Assembly: GCA_947630675.1 (NCBI GenBank)
Contig: CANRIN010000008.1
Span: 1-48,320 of the forward strand
Length of the DNA stretch: 48,320 bases
Source of the DNA: an uncultured Clostridia bacterium
Lineage (GTDB): Bacteria > Bacillota > Clostridia > Oscillospirales > JAAYOS01
Direction: 5' to 3'
A program made the translations under genes and the position numbers. The notes beneath the pieces are model-generated. The model made no database searches. It was given only the letters and a program-made list of their open reading frames with translations, and was not told the DNA's origin. Shown here piece by piece: positions 8,323-17,440 of the stretch (its first letter is position 1; the number at the start of each line of letters is the position of its first letter).

Positions 8323-11300
8323 TTAATCGTATATAAGCGCCTTCAGTTCCTGCAGAGTGTTCTCGAAATCGTCCGGCTCGGGGGTGGCGCTCATCACGTT
8401 TCTTACCTTGCGGTAGACAAGCGAGATGACGGCGTTCTCGGACGCCGGGGTACCCCTGTTGAGGTTCGGATACTTCTTATAGTTTTCCATCAGGAGGCGG
8501 AAGTGCTCTTCGAGCAGGCTGCACAGTACGAACTTCGCGTCGTCCGGCTGCTCCCAGCGGTGCAGCTCCTCGTTGAGGATATCTATGACCGCCTCTACGA
8601 GCGTGGTCATCTCGGCGACGAAGCGCTGGCTGTTCGGCAGCGAGTTGTAGTAGGCAAGCGGTATCTCGAAAAGGCTCGTCGGGCCGTCATGCAGTATGTC
8701 GAGCTTGAACTCCTTGAGGTCCTTTGCAAAGGCCGTGTTGCTGTAATTCGCATTGCGGACCGAGTCGCGCTCGCGCTTCTTGCCGCATATCACGCCGATG
8801 TCCTCAACAAGCGCCGAGTTTATGTACAGCGCGTCCAGTATCTCATAGAACTCGTCGCAGAGCGTGCCGTTGCTGACGACCATCTCCTCATAGCGCTCGT
8901 CGGAGTTCTCGTACTTGTACACCATTTTGCCCTTTGCGGAGGCCGAGAGGTTGACATGCTGTATGGCGTTGTGAACAAGGCCGTAGATCATGGCCTTATG
9001 TATCTTGTTCATGCGCGCATTCTGGTACTCAAAATCAAGCTCCGGCATCACCGACACGGCGTCCCACCGCTTGTCGATGTGCGTGGAGATCATCATGCTC
9101 TTTGTGGAGTCCGGGCCGATGTTCTTGGAATAGGCGGTGTATGCGCTGTGATAGAGTCCCGCGGATTTCGCGCCGGTCTCCGTCTTGAGCGGGCTTGCAA
9201 ACTTATTGAGCTTGTCCGGGGTAAGGTTGTAAAGCGCGTTGAAGAAGTGCAGCTCGTAGCGGGAGATCGTATCCACGCCCTCGCCCTTGGGTATGAGGTC
9301 CTCTATGCGGTAAGCGCGCATATCCTTGAGGCCCTTGTTGTAGGCGCACAGCTTGACCTCGCGCGACTCCTCGTTGGTGATACGCTGGATGCCGGGCGCG
9401 GAGAGGCGTTCGCCCATTGCGATGACCTCGCGGATGTGGCGCTCGGTCTCCTCGATAGTGACCTTATCGAAGAGCTGTCCGCCCTCGCTGCCCTGCTCCT
9501 CGCGGGTCTTGAGGCGCGAGGTCAGGCGGCACTCCATCGCTATCGCCTCGATGATATTGAGGTCGATGGCCTTGCAGTTGCGGCGCACGCTCTGGCGGTA
9601 GTAGTCGAGCAAGATGTCGTCGAAGATGTCTATGCGGCGGTCTTCCTCGACGATGTCTGCCGAACGTATCTCACGCTCAAACGCGACGTTGGCCTTGACC
9701 GCGTCGAATATACGTCCGTTGAGCTCGCTGTCGAGCATCGAGCCCTCCTCGCTTATCGAATGGGTGGAGCGGCTCAGCTCACTGAGCAGTCCCTTGCTCG
9801 AGCAGACGTTGAACACGGAGTCGCCCTTGCTGAAGCGGAGGATGTCAACGAGATCGTCCTGCTTGCGCTGGAGCGCATTCACCTTCTCGCCGAAGGTGGC
9901 ATAGAAGTTCTCGTACATCTTGCAGAGCTCGTCGACATAGCTCGAGCCGAGGCGGTAGGCTTCCAGCTCCGCTATGGAGTTTGCATAGTCGGTGATGGCG
10001 GTATAGTAGTCCGGGAACACCTCGTTGAACTGCTTGTAAAGGTTGTCATAGCCTCCGAGCTTCTCGAGGAAGTTCGGATCCTGACCCTCGCCCTTCTCCG
10101 CCGCCACGAGCTCGTCGATGTTTCTCTCCTTCTTGCGGCTGTGCTTGACGTCAAAGGTACCGGTGTCGTTGGCCTCGGAGGAGTAGCTCTCGAGCGTCGG
10201 CAGAACGATATCGTTGATGTGGCTCGTGGTATTGGCAACGCGCTTGTCCATCTCCGTCTTTACCATGTAGAGCATGTAGCGCGCGGCGTTCGGATGGCAT
10301 ATCTCGTCGTAGGCATTCTTCAGAAGCGCCTCGAGCGTATACGGCTTCTTTTCGTTTATCGTCTTGGCCTCGTTCATTATTATGGCCTCGGCGCTGCTCT
10401 CGGCGGTCTTCTTCGCGTTCATGCGCACCGCGGCCTCGTAGTCGCGGAGCAGGCTCAGATGCTCGCGCGCCTTGCCCTGCTGGCTCTCGTCGTTCTTGTA
10501 GTCTATCTCCTCCGAGAGCTCGTTTGCGGCGTCACGCGTGGCGCGAATGGTGGAGTTGCTGTTAAGCGAATCGTGCATGGCCTCCGCCAGGGCGCTGAAG
10601 TACTGGGAGACGCGTCGGTTCGCGTTCTGGAGATACTTGTTGCGCAGGTCCTTGGAGAAGTTGTCGGTGGCGGTGTTCATCTTGCTGACGTACACCTCAG
10701 AGCGCTTCGGAGCATCGGTGGACGACACGCCCTTCTTCATAGCCTCGCGGCGCTTCACCTCGAACTCGTTGTCGTACTTGGACCACTTGGCCGCCTCGCC
10801 CTCTCCGCCGATGCTGTCCATAGCCCAGTCGTAGGCGATGTAGTCGGCGATGTCCTCATACGGATAGCGGATCATGCCCGCGCCGATGCCGCCGAAGCGG
10901 TTGCGGCCGTAGTTGCCGGGGTTGCTCATCTCCTTGATGATGTTGTCCTCGACGGAGAAAGCCTTCTTCTGCATCGGGCCGATGTTCTGCTCATAGAGCG
11001 ACTGCGCGGCCTGCTTCTCATACTGGCCGATGCTTATCATGGTGCTGTCTTCGGCATTCTGGCCGTCCATGAGGAAGCAGAAGTCGCAGGGCAGCAGCGC
11101 AAGCGACGTCAGCTCGTCGGTGCCGGGATTAGCTATGTCGACGTGCAGGCCGCTGTAGCGCTTCAGGTCCTCGTCAATATCGAAGAAGCCGGAGCCCTTC
11201 ATCATGAACGCGTTCAGCTCCTTGATGGTGGCATACGCGTTGCGGCGCTGGCTCTCGCGCTCGACCGTGCTGTCGATAACGCTGTCAAGCGTCTCGGGCA

Positions 11301-11877
11301 GGAGTATCAGCGCGCGCACGATGAGGCTGGTATTCGGATACTTGTTGTTGACATAGTGGCGGATGAACATCGACAGCGGGAGTATGATGCCGGAACCGGT
11401 GCCGCCGGACGCCGTCGAGACGATGACACAGCGCATGGCCTGCTTCATCTCCTTGCCGGTCTTGCGGAAGAGGTCGTCAATGGAGTCATAGAGCGGGCGG
11501 ATCTTGCCGGTCTTTATGGTCGAGTTGAGCGCAAGGCGCGAAATGGCGCGCACCTGTCCCGCGCCCTCGGAGACGGTCTTGTCATACAGCACCGCGTTCT
11601 TCGGGAACCAGTTCTTCAGCGCATCCTTGTCGTAGGCAAGGTAATTGCCCACCGTCTGCGTATTCGAGGTCTGCACATGGTAGATGTGTGCGCTGCTGCT
11701 CGCCACGCCCGACAGGTCGTTTACGTTCGTGTCCAGGCAGACGAAATTGATGTTCTCCGTCTCCCCCGGACGGCACATCTCCGCGACCCGCTTGACTATG
11801 CGGCTGCCCGTGCCGCCTACGCCGACAAACAGTGTAGGCGCCTCGACTACGTTGGCCTTGATGTTTTCCTTTGCCAT
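8323..11877 (-). CDS. Large tubulin/FtsZ-like GTPase (Tubulin_2-type)
   Basis: 1184 residues. Predicted GTP-binding cytoskeletal-type protein. Residues 19-26 read GVGGTGSR, a nucleotide-binding glycine loop after a hydrophobic strand; LDTN (48-51) fits the strand-2 contact; ASGGTGSG (156-163) is the tubulin signature loop, with Ser for the first Gly. Ordinary FtsZ or tubulin is 350-450 residues; here a helical region of about 800 residues follows, with no TM segment. The frame also allows an ATG at 11886, but AAAGGA abuts that codon and lies 9 nt from the ATG at 11877, which is chosen. The gene follows the vWA gene by 113 bp in one operon. Tubulin-superfamily proteins genomically linked to vWA proteins have been proposed to remodel membranes; the polymer and its target here are unknown. 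Confidence 0.88.
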   Translation of the reverse strand: MAKENIKANVVEAPTLFVGVGGTGSRIVKRVAEMCRPGETENINFVCLDTNVNDLSGVASSSAHIYHVQTSNTQTVGNYLAYDKDALKNWFPKNAVLYDKTVSEGAGQVRAISRLALNSTIKTGKIRPLYDSIDDLFRKTGKEMKQAMRCVIVSTASGGTGSGIILPLSMFIRHYVNNKYPNTSLIVRALILLPETLDSVIDSTVERESQRRNAYATIKELNAFMMKGSGFFDIDEDLKRYSGLHVDIANPGTDELTSLALLPCDFCFLMDGQNAEDSTMISIGQYEKQAAQSLYEQNIGPMQKKAFSVEDNIIKEMSNPGNYGRNRFGGIGAGMIRYPYEDIADYIAYDWAMDSIGGEGEAAKWSKYDNEFEVKRREAMKKGVSSTDAPKRSEVYVSKMNTATDNFSKDLRNKYLQNANRRVSQYFSALAEAMHDSLNSNSTIRATRDAANELSEEIDYKNDESQQGKAREHLSLLRDYEAAVRMNAKKTAESSAEAIIMNEAKTINEKKPYTLEALLKNAYDEICHPNAARYMLYMVKTEMDKRVANTTSHINDIVLPTLESYSSEANDTGTFDVKHSRKKERNIDELVAAEKGEGQDPNFLEKLGGYDNLYKQFNEVFPDYYTAITDYANSIAELEAYRLGSSYVDELCKMYENFYATFGEKVNALQRKQDDLVDILRFSKGDSVFNVCSSKGLLSELSRSTHSISEEGSMLDSELNGRIFDAVKANVAFEREIRSADIVEEDRRIDIFDDILLDYYRQSVRRNCKAIDLNIIEAIAMECRLTSRLKTREEQGSEGGQLFDKVTIEETERHIREVIAMGERLSAPGIQRITNEESREVKLCAYNKGLKDMRAYRIEDLIPKGEGVDTISRYELHFFNALYNLTPDKLNKFASPLKTETGAKSAGLYHSAYTAYSKNIGPDSTKSMMISTHIDKRWDAVSVMPELDFEYQNARMNKIHKAMIYGLVHNAIQHVNLSASAKGKMVYKYENSDERYEEMVVSNGTLCDEFYEILDALYINSALVEDIGVICGKKRERDSVRNANYSNTAFAKDLKEFKLDILHDGPTSLFEIPLAYYNSLPNSQRFVAEMTTLVEAVIDILNEELHRWEQPDDAKFVLCSLLEEHFRLLMENYKKYPNLNRGTPASENAVISLVYRKVRNVMSATPEPDDFENTLQELKALIYD

Positions 11878-11990
11878 TATTATCATTCCTTTCCGCCGGA
11901 CGCGGACGCCGCCTGTCTCCGGAGCACGGCCCGCATACGGTCACTTGTATATTATTTTTACGCCTCGCGGCGTCCTTCCCTGTTTTCGGC

Positions 11991-14540
11991 TCAGCGGTAT
12001 TCGAGACCCACAACGAGGCTCACCGCGACCGAGCCTCCGTCTCCGTCCATGACCTCGGCGACGACGTTGCAGTTCGGCCGTCCGGATATCTGGAAATCCA
12101 CCGGAGCGTTTGCCTTGCTGCCCGAACGCACGAACTTTCCGGTGGTCTGATCCTTGACGAACTGCGCCGCGCCCACCTTGATGCTGTTTACGGCGCCGGC
12201 ATTTATCGCGCTCACGTTTCTCACGCGCATCGCCCGTGCGCGGGAACGCGTCCTCCGCGGGCTTATCGCCTCCACCTCCAGGCGGAACCCTCCCTTGACG
12301 AGCGGATTTGCGGAGTAGCGCGGACTTGTTATCTCGAGCGACCCCTTATGCTTGCCGCCGCCGGCGTAGACGCAGTTTGCGCTGCCCGCCACCTTCTCGC
12401 CGTCCACGGTGAACGTCGTCTTCTTGACGAGCACCTTTTTCGGCAGGACCTTCGTATTCAGGAAGGCCCATATCAGCAGTGCGGTTATGAGCGTTATAAG
12501 CACTATAAGCGCTATCCGCATCCAGAGCGGATAGTTCTGCAGCTCCACCTTGGCGGAAGCGCTGTCGCTCGTCTCACGGCCGACCGGGTCGAGCGCCGTC
12601 GCGCTTGCATTGATCTTATATGTTCCGGGCGAAGGCTTGCCCGTGCTGTCGATCCTTACCGTATAGCCGGCCTCTCCCGGTATCCGCTCGGTCACGAGCT
12701 CCATACCGTCCGCCTCGGCGCTGAAAACCACATCCGCCATCTGTTCCTCGGTGAGCGGCACTCCGTCCATAGTAAGGTAGGCGTATATCGGCTCGCCCTC
12801 CGCTATCTTGGATATGACGTAGTAGCTCTGCGGCACGTCAAGGTCAAGGGCAAGCGTACCCGTCTCATCCTCCACGGTAAACGCTGTCGTCTGCGGAGCC
12901 GCCGCCGCTGTCTGTCCGAACTCGTTCACATACGAAGCGGAGAGCTCGAGGCTGTACTCTCCGCAGTCGGTCTCCGGAGCGCTCCCCGCGTATTTCAGCC
13001 GCAGCTCATATCCGCCGTCCGTCCTCGAGAGCTCATAGCCCGCGTTGCCTCCGGAGAGGGTTGCCTTTACATCGGCACGCTCGAGCTCGTCCGCCGTGAG
13101 GGCTGCTCCGTTATAGCTCAGAGCTATGCTGTATACTCCCTTGCTTTCTAGCTCCGAGAGGCCGTAGGTACCGGCTCCCCCGCTCACCTGCATCGCGAGC
13201 TCTCCTACCGGGCGCGCCATGACCTCCAGCCCGAGGTCTCCCCAGCCGAGGTCGCGCCCGCTCCTGCTTATCCTGTACCCTCCGAGGAAGGTCGCCGATG
13301 CGGCGACGTCCAGCGTGTCCCCCTCGCCGAGCTCCACCTGTACGGAGCCGGGCTCGGACGCGGTCTCCGTCCGTTCCTCGCCGTTTACGGTGTAATTTAT
13401 GACGTAGTCGGTGCTGCCGAGCAGCGGCGAACGCGTCACATTCCCGTCACGGTCGACCATGGCATAGCTCAGCGTATATGTCCCGGGGTACATCTGCGAG
13501 CCTGCGGACACTACGTTCCCTTCGCTGTCGGTCAACGTCACGGCAAGGTCGACGTCCGGCTCATAGTAGGCAGCGATGCTCCTCGATGTACCGGAGAAGC
13601 CTATCGAATACTCTCCCGCGGGGCAGTCCGCATAGGTGGCTATCATGCCGGTAAGCGAAGTGTCGTACACCGATTTGTAGTTTCCCGCGCCCTCCGTGCT
13701 GTACATCGGAGAATAAGTACTCACCGGGCTCACAGTGCCCGACGGACCGTTAAGCGTAATATCGGTTATATCCTCGCCCTGAACGAACACTATCAGCTTG
13801 CTCAACGGTATGTCGAAGCTCAGCTGTCCGTTCGAGACCTGAAGCTCGTCGCGGCCGAATATCAGGTTGCACATACCGCTGAGGGCACTCGGCACCCGCT
13901 CGGACGTCGCGGTGGCGGCGTAATATGTATATCCTGAAGTGCTCTCCGCCGAGGGCGGGGTGATGTTGCCTATACCGAGATAGAGCACATTGACGTCATT
14001 TGCGTATCCTCCCAGAAGCTCCGAAAGGCGTTCGCGGGTGCCGTCCACCGTCATATCCTCATCGCCCTCGCTGAAGGTCGAACCGTCGGTGAGGACTATC
14101 AGCCAGTGCTCGTCAGCATCGAGCCGGAGCAGCCCGTCATGGGCGGATACGACCGACTCTATCGGCGTTCCCCCGGCCTCCTCCGTCCGTATGCTCCGCA
14201 CCACCTGTGCCTCGCCCGCGCCGCTTATGACGAGCGGCGAGTCGCTTGAATAGCTTTTCCCGCCCGCCGTTATCTCCCACATCGGGTAGACCTGAAGCGT
14301 GTCGCCGTCGTTGAGCATCGCTGCAAAGACCTCAATGGCATACGTTGCCTGGCTCCATGCCTTGCTCCCGCTCGAGTACATCGAGCCGGAGTTGTCAAAT
14401 ACTATGGCAATGGCACGCGTGGTTGTTTTCTTTGTAAAGCCGCTCGCATCCGCACCCGGCGCGAATGTCCCTGCAAGCAGCACAAGCGCAAGAGCGATCG
14501 CTCCTGCGCGGCAAAGCAGCCTTCCATATCCCTTTCCCAT
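11991..14540 (-). CDS. Exported, C-terminally anchored vWA-domain protein
   Basis: 849 residues from the ATG at 14538-14540, which has GGGGGT 8 nt upstream and opens on a signal peptide (hydrophobic 11-25, cleavage probably near 32); the longer frame from 14612 has no such start. A vWA domain with an intact MIDAS follows: D49, S51 and S53 in DNSGSM, T125, and D152 in LTDGS, so divalent-metal ligand binding is likely. The middle carries beta-sandwich or Ig-like repeats, two of which share the pattern G-x-x-L-T-x-E-x-x-x-A-D-V. A single TM helix at about 674-694 leaves a basic 150-residue cytoplasmic tail. The topology therefore places the ligand-binding domain outside and the tail facing the tubulin-like partner. 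First gene of the operon, with its own promoter. Confidence 0.88.
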   Translation of the reverse strand: MGKGYGRLLCRAGAIALALVLLAGTFAPGADASGFTKKTTTRAIAIVFDNSGSMYSSGSKAWSQATYAIEVFAAMLNDGDTLQVYPMWEITAGGKSYSSDSPLVISGAGEAQVVRSIRTEEAGGTPIESVVSAHDGLLRLDADEHWLIVLTDGSTFSEGDEDMTVDGTRERLSELLGGYANDVNVLYLGIGNITPPSAESTSGYTYYAATATSERVPSALSGMCNLIFGRDELQVSNGQLSFDIPLSKLIVFVQGEDITDITLNGPSGTVSPVSTYSPMYSTEGAGNYKSVYDTSLTGMIATYADCPAGEYSIGFSGTSRSIAAYYEPDVDLAVTLTDSEGNVVSAGSQMYPGTYTLSYAMVDRDGNVTRSPLLGSTDYVINYTVNGEERTETASEPGSVQVELGEGDTLDVAASATFLGGYRISRSGRDLGWGDLGLEVMARPVGELAMQVSGGAGTYGLSELESKGVYSIALSYNGAALTADELERADVKATLSGGNAGYELSRTDGGYELRLKYAGSAPETDCGEYSLELSASYVNEFGQTAAAAPQTTAFTVEDETGTLALDLDVPQSYYVISKIAEGEPIYAYLTMDGVPLTEEQMADVVFSAEADGMELVTERIPGEAGYTVRIDSTGKPSPGTYKINASATALDPVGRETSDSASAKVELQNYPLWMRIALIVLITLITALLIWAFLNTKVLPKKVLVKKTTFTVDGEKVAGSANCVYAGGGKHKGSLEITSPRYSANPLVKGGFRLEVEAISPRRTRSRARAMRVRNVSAINAGAVNSIKVGAAQFVKDQTTGKFVRSGSKANAPVDFQISGRPNCNVVAEVMDGDGGSVAVSLVVGLEYR

Positions 14541-14647
14541 CGTACTACCCCCGTCCGTATCTTTCCCGACCGCGCAGGCACTCCCCAATGCCCCGCGGTC
14601 GAATACCGGCATTTTTTGTCGAATGTGACCGTGCAGTATAATATATT

Positions 14648-14676
14648 ATTTTATCCCGTATATGTCCGTTTGTCAA
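14648..14676 (-). promoter_or_regulatory. Promoter of the vWA-tubulin operon
   Basis: On the minus strand TTGACA (14671-14676), 17-bp spacer, TAAAAT (14648-14653), about 105 bp before the chosen vWA start. Its consensus quality suggests constitutive sigma-70-class transcription separate from the channel gene upstream. Confidence 0.7.
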
Positions 14677-14775
14677 CGTTTTCACCTCAGTTAAGAGGCC
14701 GCAATTCCGAATCTTCGGTATTTTTTACCAAAATTAGGTAATTTTTGTACTAATTTCAGATTTGCCGCAGACTGC

Positions 14776-16899
14776 TCAGTGCCTGCTGAACACTATGAGC
14801 TTATCTCTGCTGTCGATGTCGACCTCTTCCGACGACTGGTCGCCGGCAAAGAATATCACCTTTCCGCCCGGCTTGACATATCCCAGCGCAAGCGTCGGAT
14901 TCTGCTTTTCCGGTGGGAGCGACGGATCTGTCGAAGCCTCGTACACGGCGCGGATGAATTCGTCCACGCGGCACTTCCCCGGCAGCTCGTCAAAGAGACT
15001 GCTCACCTTCTTGGTGTATATCTCCTTGCTCTCGAATATATCGCTGTCTCCGGAATCGTAGGTGAGTATATCGGTGTAGAAGTCGTACAGCGCCTCCTTC
15101 TGCCCTATCTGGGTTATCATCTTGCTTATGTACCGGTTGCTTATCACGACATTGTTTACCGAGTAGCTGCTCACGATGTCATGGTGCTTCGGGTCGATTA
15201 TCTCGACTATGACGTCTATTCTTCCCACATCAAAGTCCGGGTCTGCGGCGAGCTTATCGTTGATTATGTCCTGAACGCACACGAGTCCAGCAAGCGCGTT
15301 GGAGTCGATGTCCTCCTTGAGGGCGGAATCATCGGAGAGTATCAGCACGCTCGTATCCTCTTCGCTTGTAGAGATGAATTCGTCTATCGTCGAGCAGATG
15401 ATATCGCGGTCATATATGCTCGCGGGCACGGTCTTTGTCACAAAGGGGTACTCACGGTAATAATTGACCTTTTCAAGGTAATCCGGATCGTCTATGACGA
15501 CGATGCTGAGTATATCCGCATGTCCGTCCCTGTAGTTCCACTCATTGCGGAAGGCGGCAAAGCCCTGCATGATGTCGCGGCATTTGCTGTTGTGCCCGAG
15601 GATAACTACGTTTTTGGGCTCTATCCAGTAATTCTTGTTGAGAGATACCTTGTAGTCCGAACGCCGGATCTCGCTCTGCCGGCAGATATCCTTCTCGGAG
15701 AGCGCCGCATAGTACTCATGCGGCTGCCCGGAGCTCTCCATGACCGTCAGCGGTATCGCGTGGCGGTGAGACGTCATATACTCCGAGATGAACTGCGTAT
15801 CCTCCCGCCATGTCCCCTGCTCGGAGAAGAACGCAGCCCCCTTGTTGCTGAAAAGCACCCTGTAGACAAGATTCAGCTCGGGCATAAGCGAGAACTGCGA
15901 AAGTATCTGTCCGAGTATCTTGTTTACCCGAACGGGCACGATGTTGCACTTTCCCGCCACCTGCTTGCTCTTGATTATCTTGTCCACAAGGTCCTCGGTC
16001 CAGTCGTCGGTTATCTCGACGATTATCTTCTGATTGTCGCTTGAATACTCTGCGGCGGTGATGTCCGCGACCTGCATGAGCGTCTTTATGATCTGAGCAT
16101 TGCCGCGCCCGGCTTCCTCGAGGCGTTCGCGCACCTCGAACTTGCATATCGTATTGTTTATGTCGCTGCCGAGTATGATGACCGTTCTTGCGTACTCGAG
16201 CGAGATGTCGTGCAGCTGCTTCGACGAGAAGACGTCGCCCTCCTTGACTATCACCGTGAGGTGATTTACAAAGCGGTTGCGCCAGCAGTACACCGCGCGC
16301 GCGAAGAACCCGCGGTCCTTCACGCTCTCGGATATCTCCATATTCTCGCGCGCCACCGTATCCGACAGGCGTTCCTGTATCTCCTTCTCTATCTCGCTCT
16401 TCCGCGAGCTGACGAGCACCACGACCTTCTGCTTTTCGCCGCTGTACATGAGGTCGTTGACTATCTCGCTTGCGCGCGTGTTCCAGTTCAGTATCACGAC
16501 ATGGTCGGATATTTTCAGCTTGTTGGAGACCGCGTTCGCGTGCTCGATGAAGTTGGAGATATAGTTCGTGATATAGCCTATGACCGCGCCGGTAAACGAG
16601 ATCATTCCGATAAGCACTATCACAAGGCAGATGACCGCCGCTATGACGCCGGCCTGGCCGATGTCCGCTATAACGAACTGTATGCAGCCCGCGTCGAGTA
16701 TCATCGTCACCGTGCAGAACGCCGCCTCCAGGAATCCCATTTCCTCGGTGCCCGCAAGGTGCAGATGGCTTATCACCAGCGCCGCGACAAAGAAAAACAC
16801 GATGTTGAACAGCAGTATGGCCGCAAGCACTATCCTGCCCGGGTCTTTCGCTATCTGTACCGTCAGCCATCCTTCTAATCTGCGTTTCGTTTTCATCAT
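14776..16899 (-). CDS. CASTOR/POLLUX-like ion channel with RCK-type NAD-fold domains
   Basis: 707 residues, predicted inner-membrane cation channel. TM1 at about 22-44, a pore-helix segment 55-70, TM2 83-105, then a large cytoplasmic region with two Rossmann-like units beginning near 131 (HVVILNWN) and 429 (KNVVILGHN), as in RCK-gated channels. The filter position reads ILDAGC rather than the potassium signature TVGYG; DAG matches the ADAGNHA-type filter of CASTOR/POLLUX/SYM8 channels, which are reported to pass potassium or calcium. ATG 16899 follows AGGA by 7 nt. The gene is just upstream of the vWA operon on the same strand but has its own promoter and a 236-bp gap, so functional coupling to the operon is plausible but not shown. 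Confidence 0.82.
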   Translation of the reverse strand: MMKTKRRLEGWLTVQIAKDPGRIVLAAILLFNIVFFFVAALVISHLHLAGTEEMGFLEAAFCTVTMILDAGCIQFVIADIGQAGVIAAVICLVIVLIGMISFTGAVIGYITNYISNFIEHANAVSNKLKISDHVVILNWNTRASEIVNDLMYSGEKQKVVVLVSSRKSEIEKEIQERLSDTVARENMEISESVKDRGFFARAVYCWRNRFVNHLTVIVKEGDVFSSKQLHDISLEYARTVIILGSDINNTICKFEVRERLEEAGRGNAQIIKTLMQVADITAAEYSSDNQKIIVEITDDWTEDLVDKIIKSKQVAGKCNIVPVRVNKILGQILSQFSLMPELNLVYRVLFSNKGAAFFSEQGTWREDTQFISEYMTSHRHAIPLTVMESSGQPHEYYAALSEKDICRQSEIRRSDYKVSLNKNYWIEPKNVVILGHNSKCRDIMQGFAAFRNEWNYRDGHADILSIVVIDDPDYLEKVNYYREYPFVTKTVPASIYDRDIICSTIDEFISTSEEDTSVLILSDDSALKEDIDSNALAGLVCVQDIINDKLAADPDFDVGRIDVIVEIIDPKHHDIVSSYSVNNVVISNRYISKMITQIGQKEALYDFYTDILTYDSGDSDIFESKEIYTKKVSSLFDELPGKCRVDEFIRAVYEASTDPSLPPEKQNPTLALGYVKPGGKVIFFAGDQSSEEVDIDSRDKLIVFSRH

Positions 16900-16953
16900 C
16901 CCCGTTTCCTGTTTTCCCTTGATATGCCTCTTCCTTCAGAGTATATCGGTAGT

Positions 16954-16982
16954 ATTATATCGCAGTTTTCAAGCGATTTCAA
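16954..16982 (-). promoter_or_regulatory. Promoter of the channel gene
   Basis: Minus strand TTGAAA (16977-16982), 17-bp spacer, TATAAT (16954-16959), about 55 bp upstream of the ATG. Confidence 0.65.
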
Positions 16983-17210
16983 CAGTTTTCGACTTTCCGG
17001 CACAGCGGCTCTTCAGCCGTGAGGAACGGCGGCGGCAGGCGCCTGTCCGGCGAACCGAACGGCGACTCATCCCCCGCATTGCAGCCGCCGGCCATGCTCC
17101 GAGCGGACAGGCTCCGCGCGTCTACCCGCCGGAAGAGCGCTCACGCGGGTCCCCGCACTGCGGCAAAGTCGTGGGCGCATACCGGCTTCCCCTGCCAGCG
17201 AATTATATCC
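16983..17210. other. GC-rich intergenic stretch, nothing recognised
   Basis: Between the channel promoter and the tRNA terminator. Open frames here lack ribosome-binding sites and recognisable protein sequence. No repeat or RNA motif seen. Confidence 0.5.
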
Positions 17211-17250
17211 GAACGCAAAAAACCGCCCGAATCTTTCGATTCGGGCGGTT
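17211..17250 (-). terminator. Terminator of the tRNA-Met transcript
   Basis: Perfect stem AACCGCCCGAATC / GATTCGGGCGGTT (17221-17250) with TTTC loop and a T run on the minus strand, 4 bp after the tRNA 3' end. Near-identical to 1573-1610. Confidence 0.85.
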
Positions 17251-17254
17251 TATC

Positions 17255-17332
<78 letters not shown>

Positions 17333-17337
17333 GGATT

Positions 17338-17367
17338 ATAATAACATATCTCCCCCTGCGGTGTCAA
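17338..17367 (-). promoter_or_regulatory. Promoter of tRNA-Met
   Basis: Minus strand TTGACA (17362-17367), 18-bp spacer, TATTAT (17338-17343), ending 5 bp before the mature tRNA. Confidence 0.7.
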
Positions 17368-17440
17368 GCACTTTTTTCGGGTTCGTCAAAACTTTACGGT
17401 TTTCGACAGCGCACCGTCTCCTGCCGTCTCCGGATGCCCC

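Noticed and set aside
16900-17254. Small ORFs between the channel and the tRNA
   Set aside because: No ribosome-binding sites, biased composition, overlap with the terminator.
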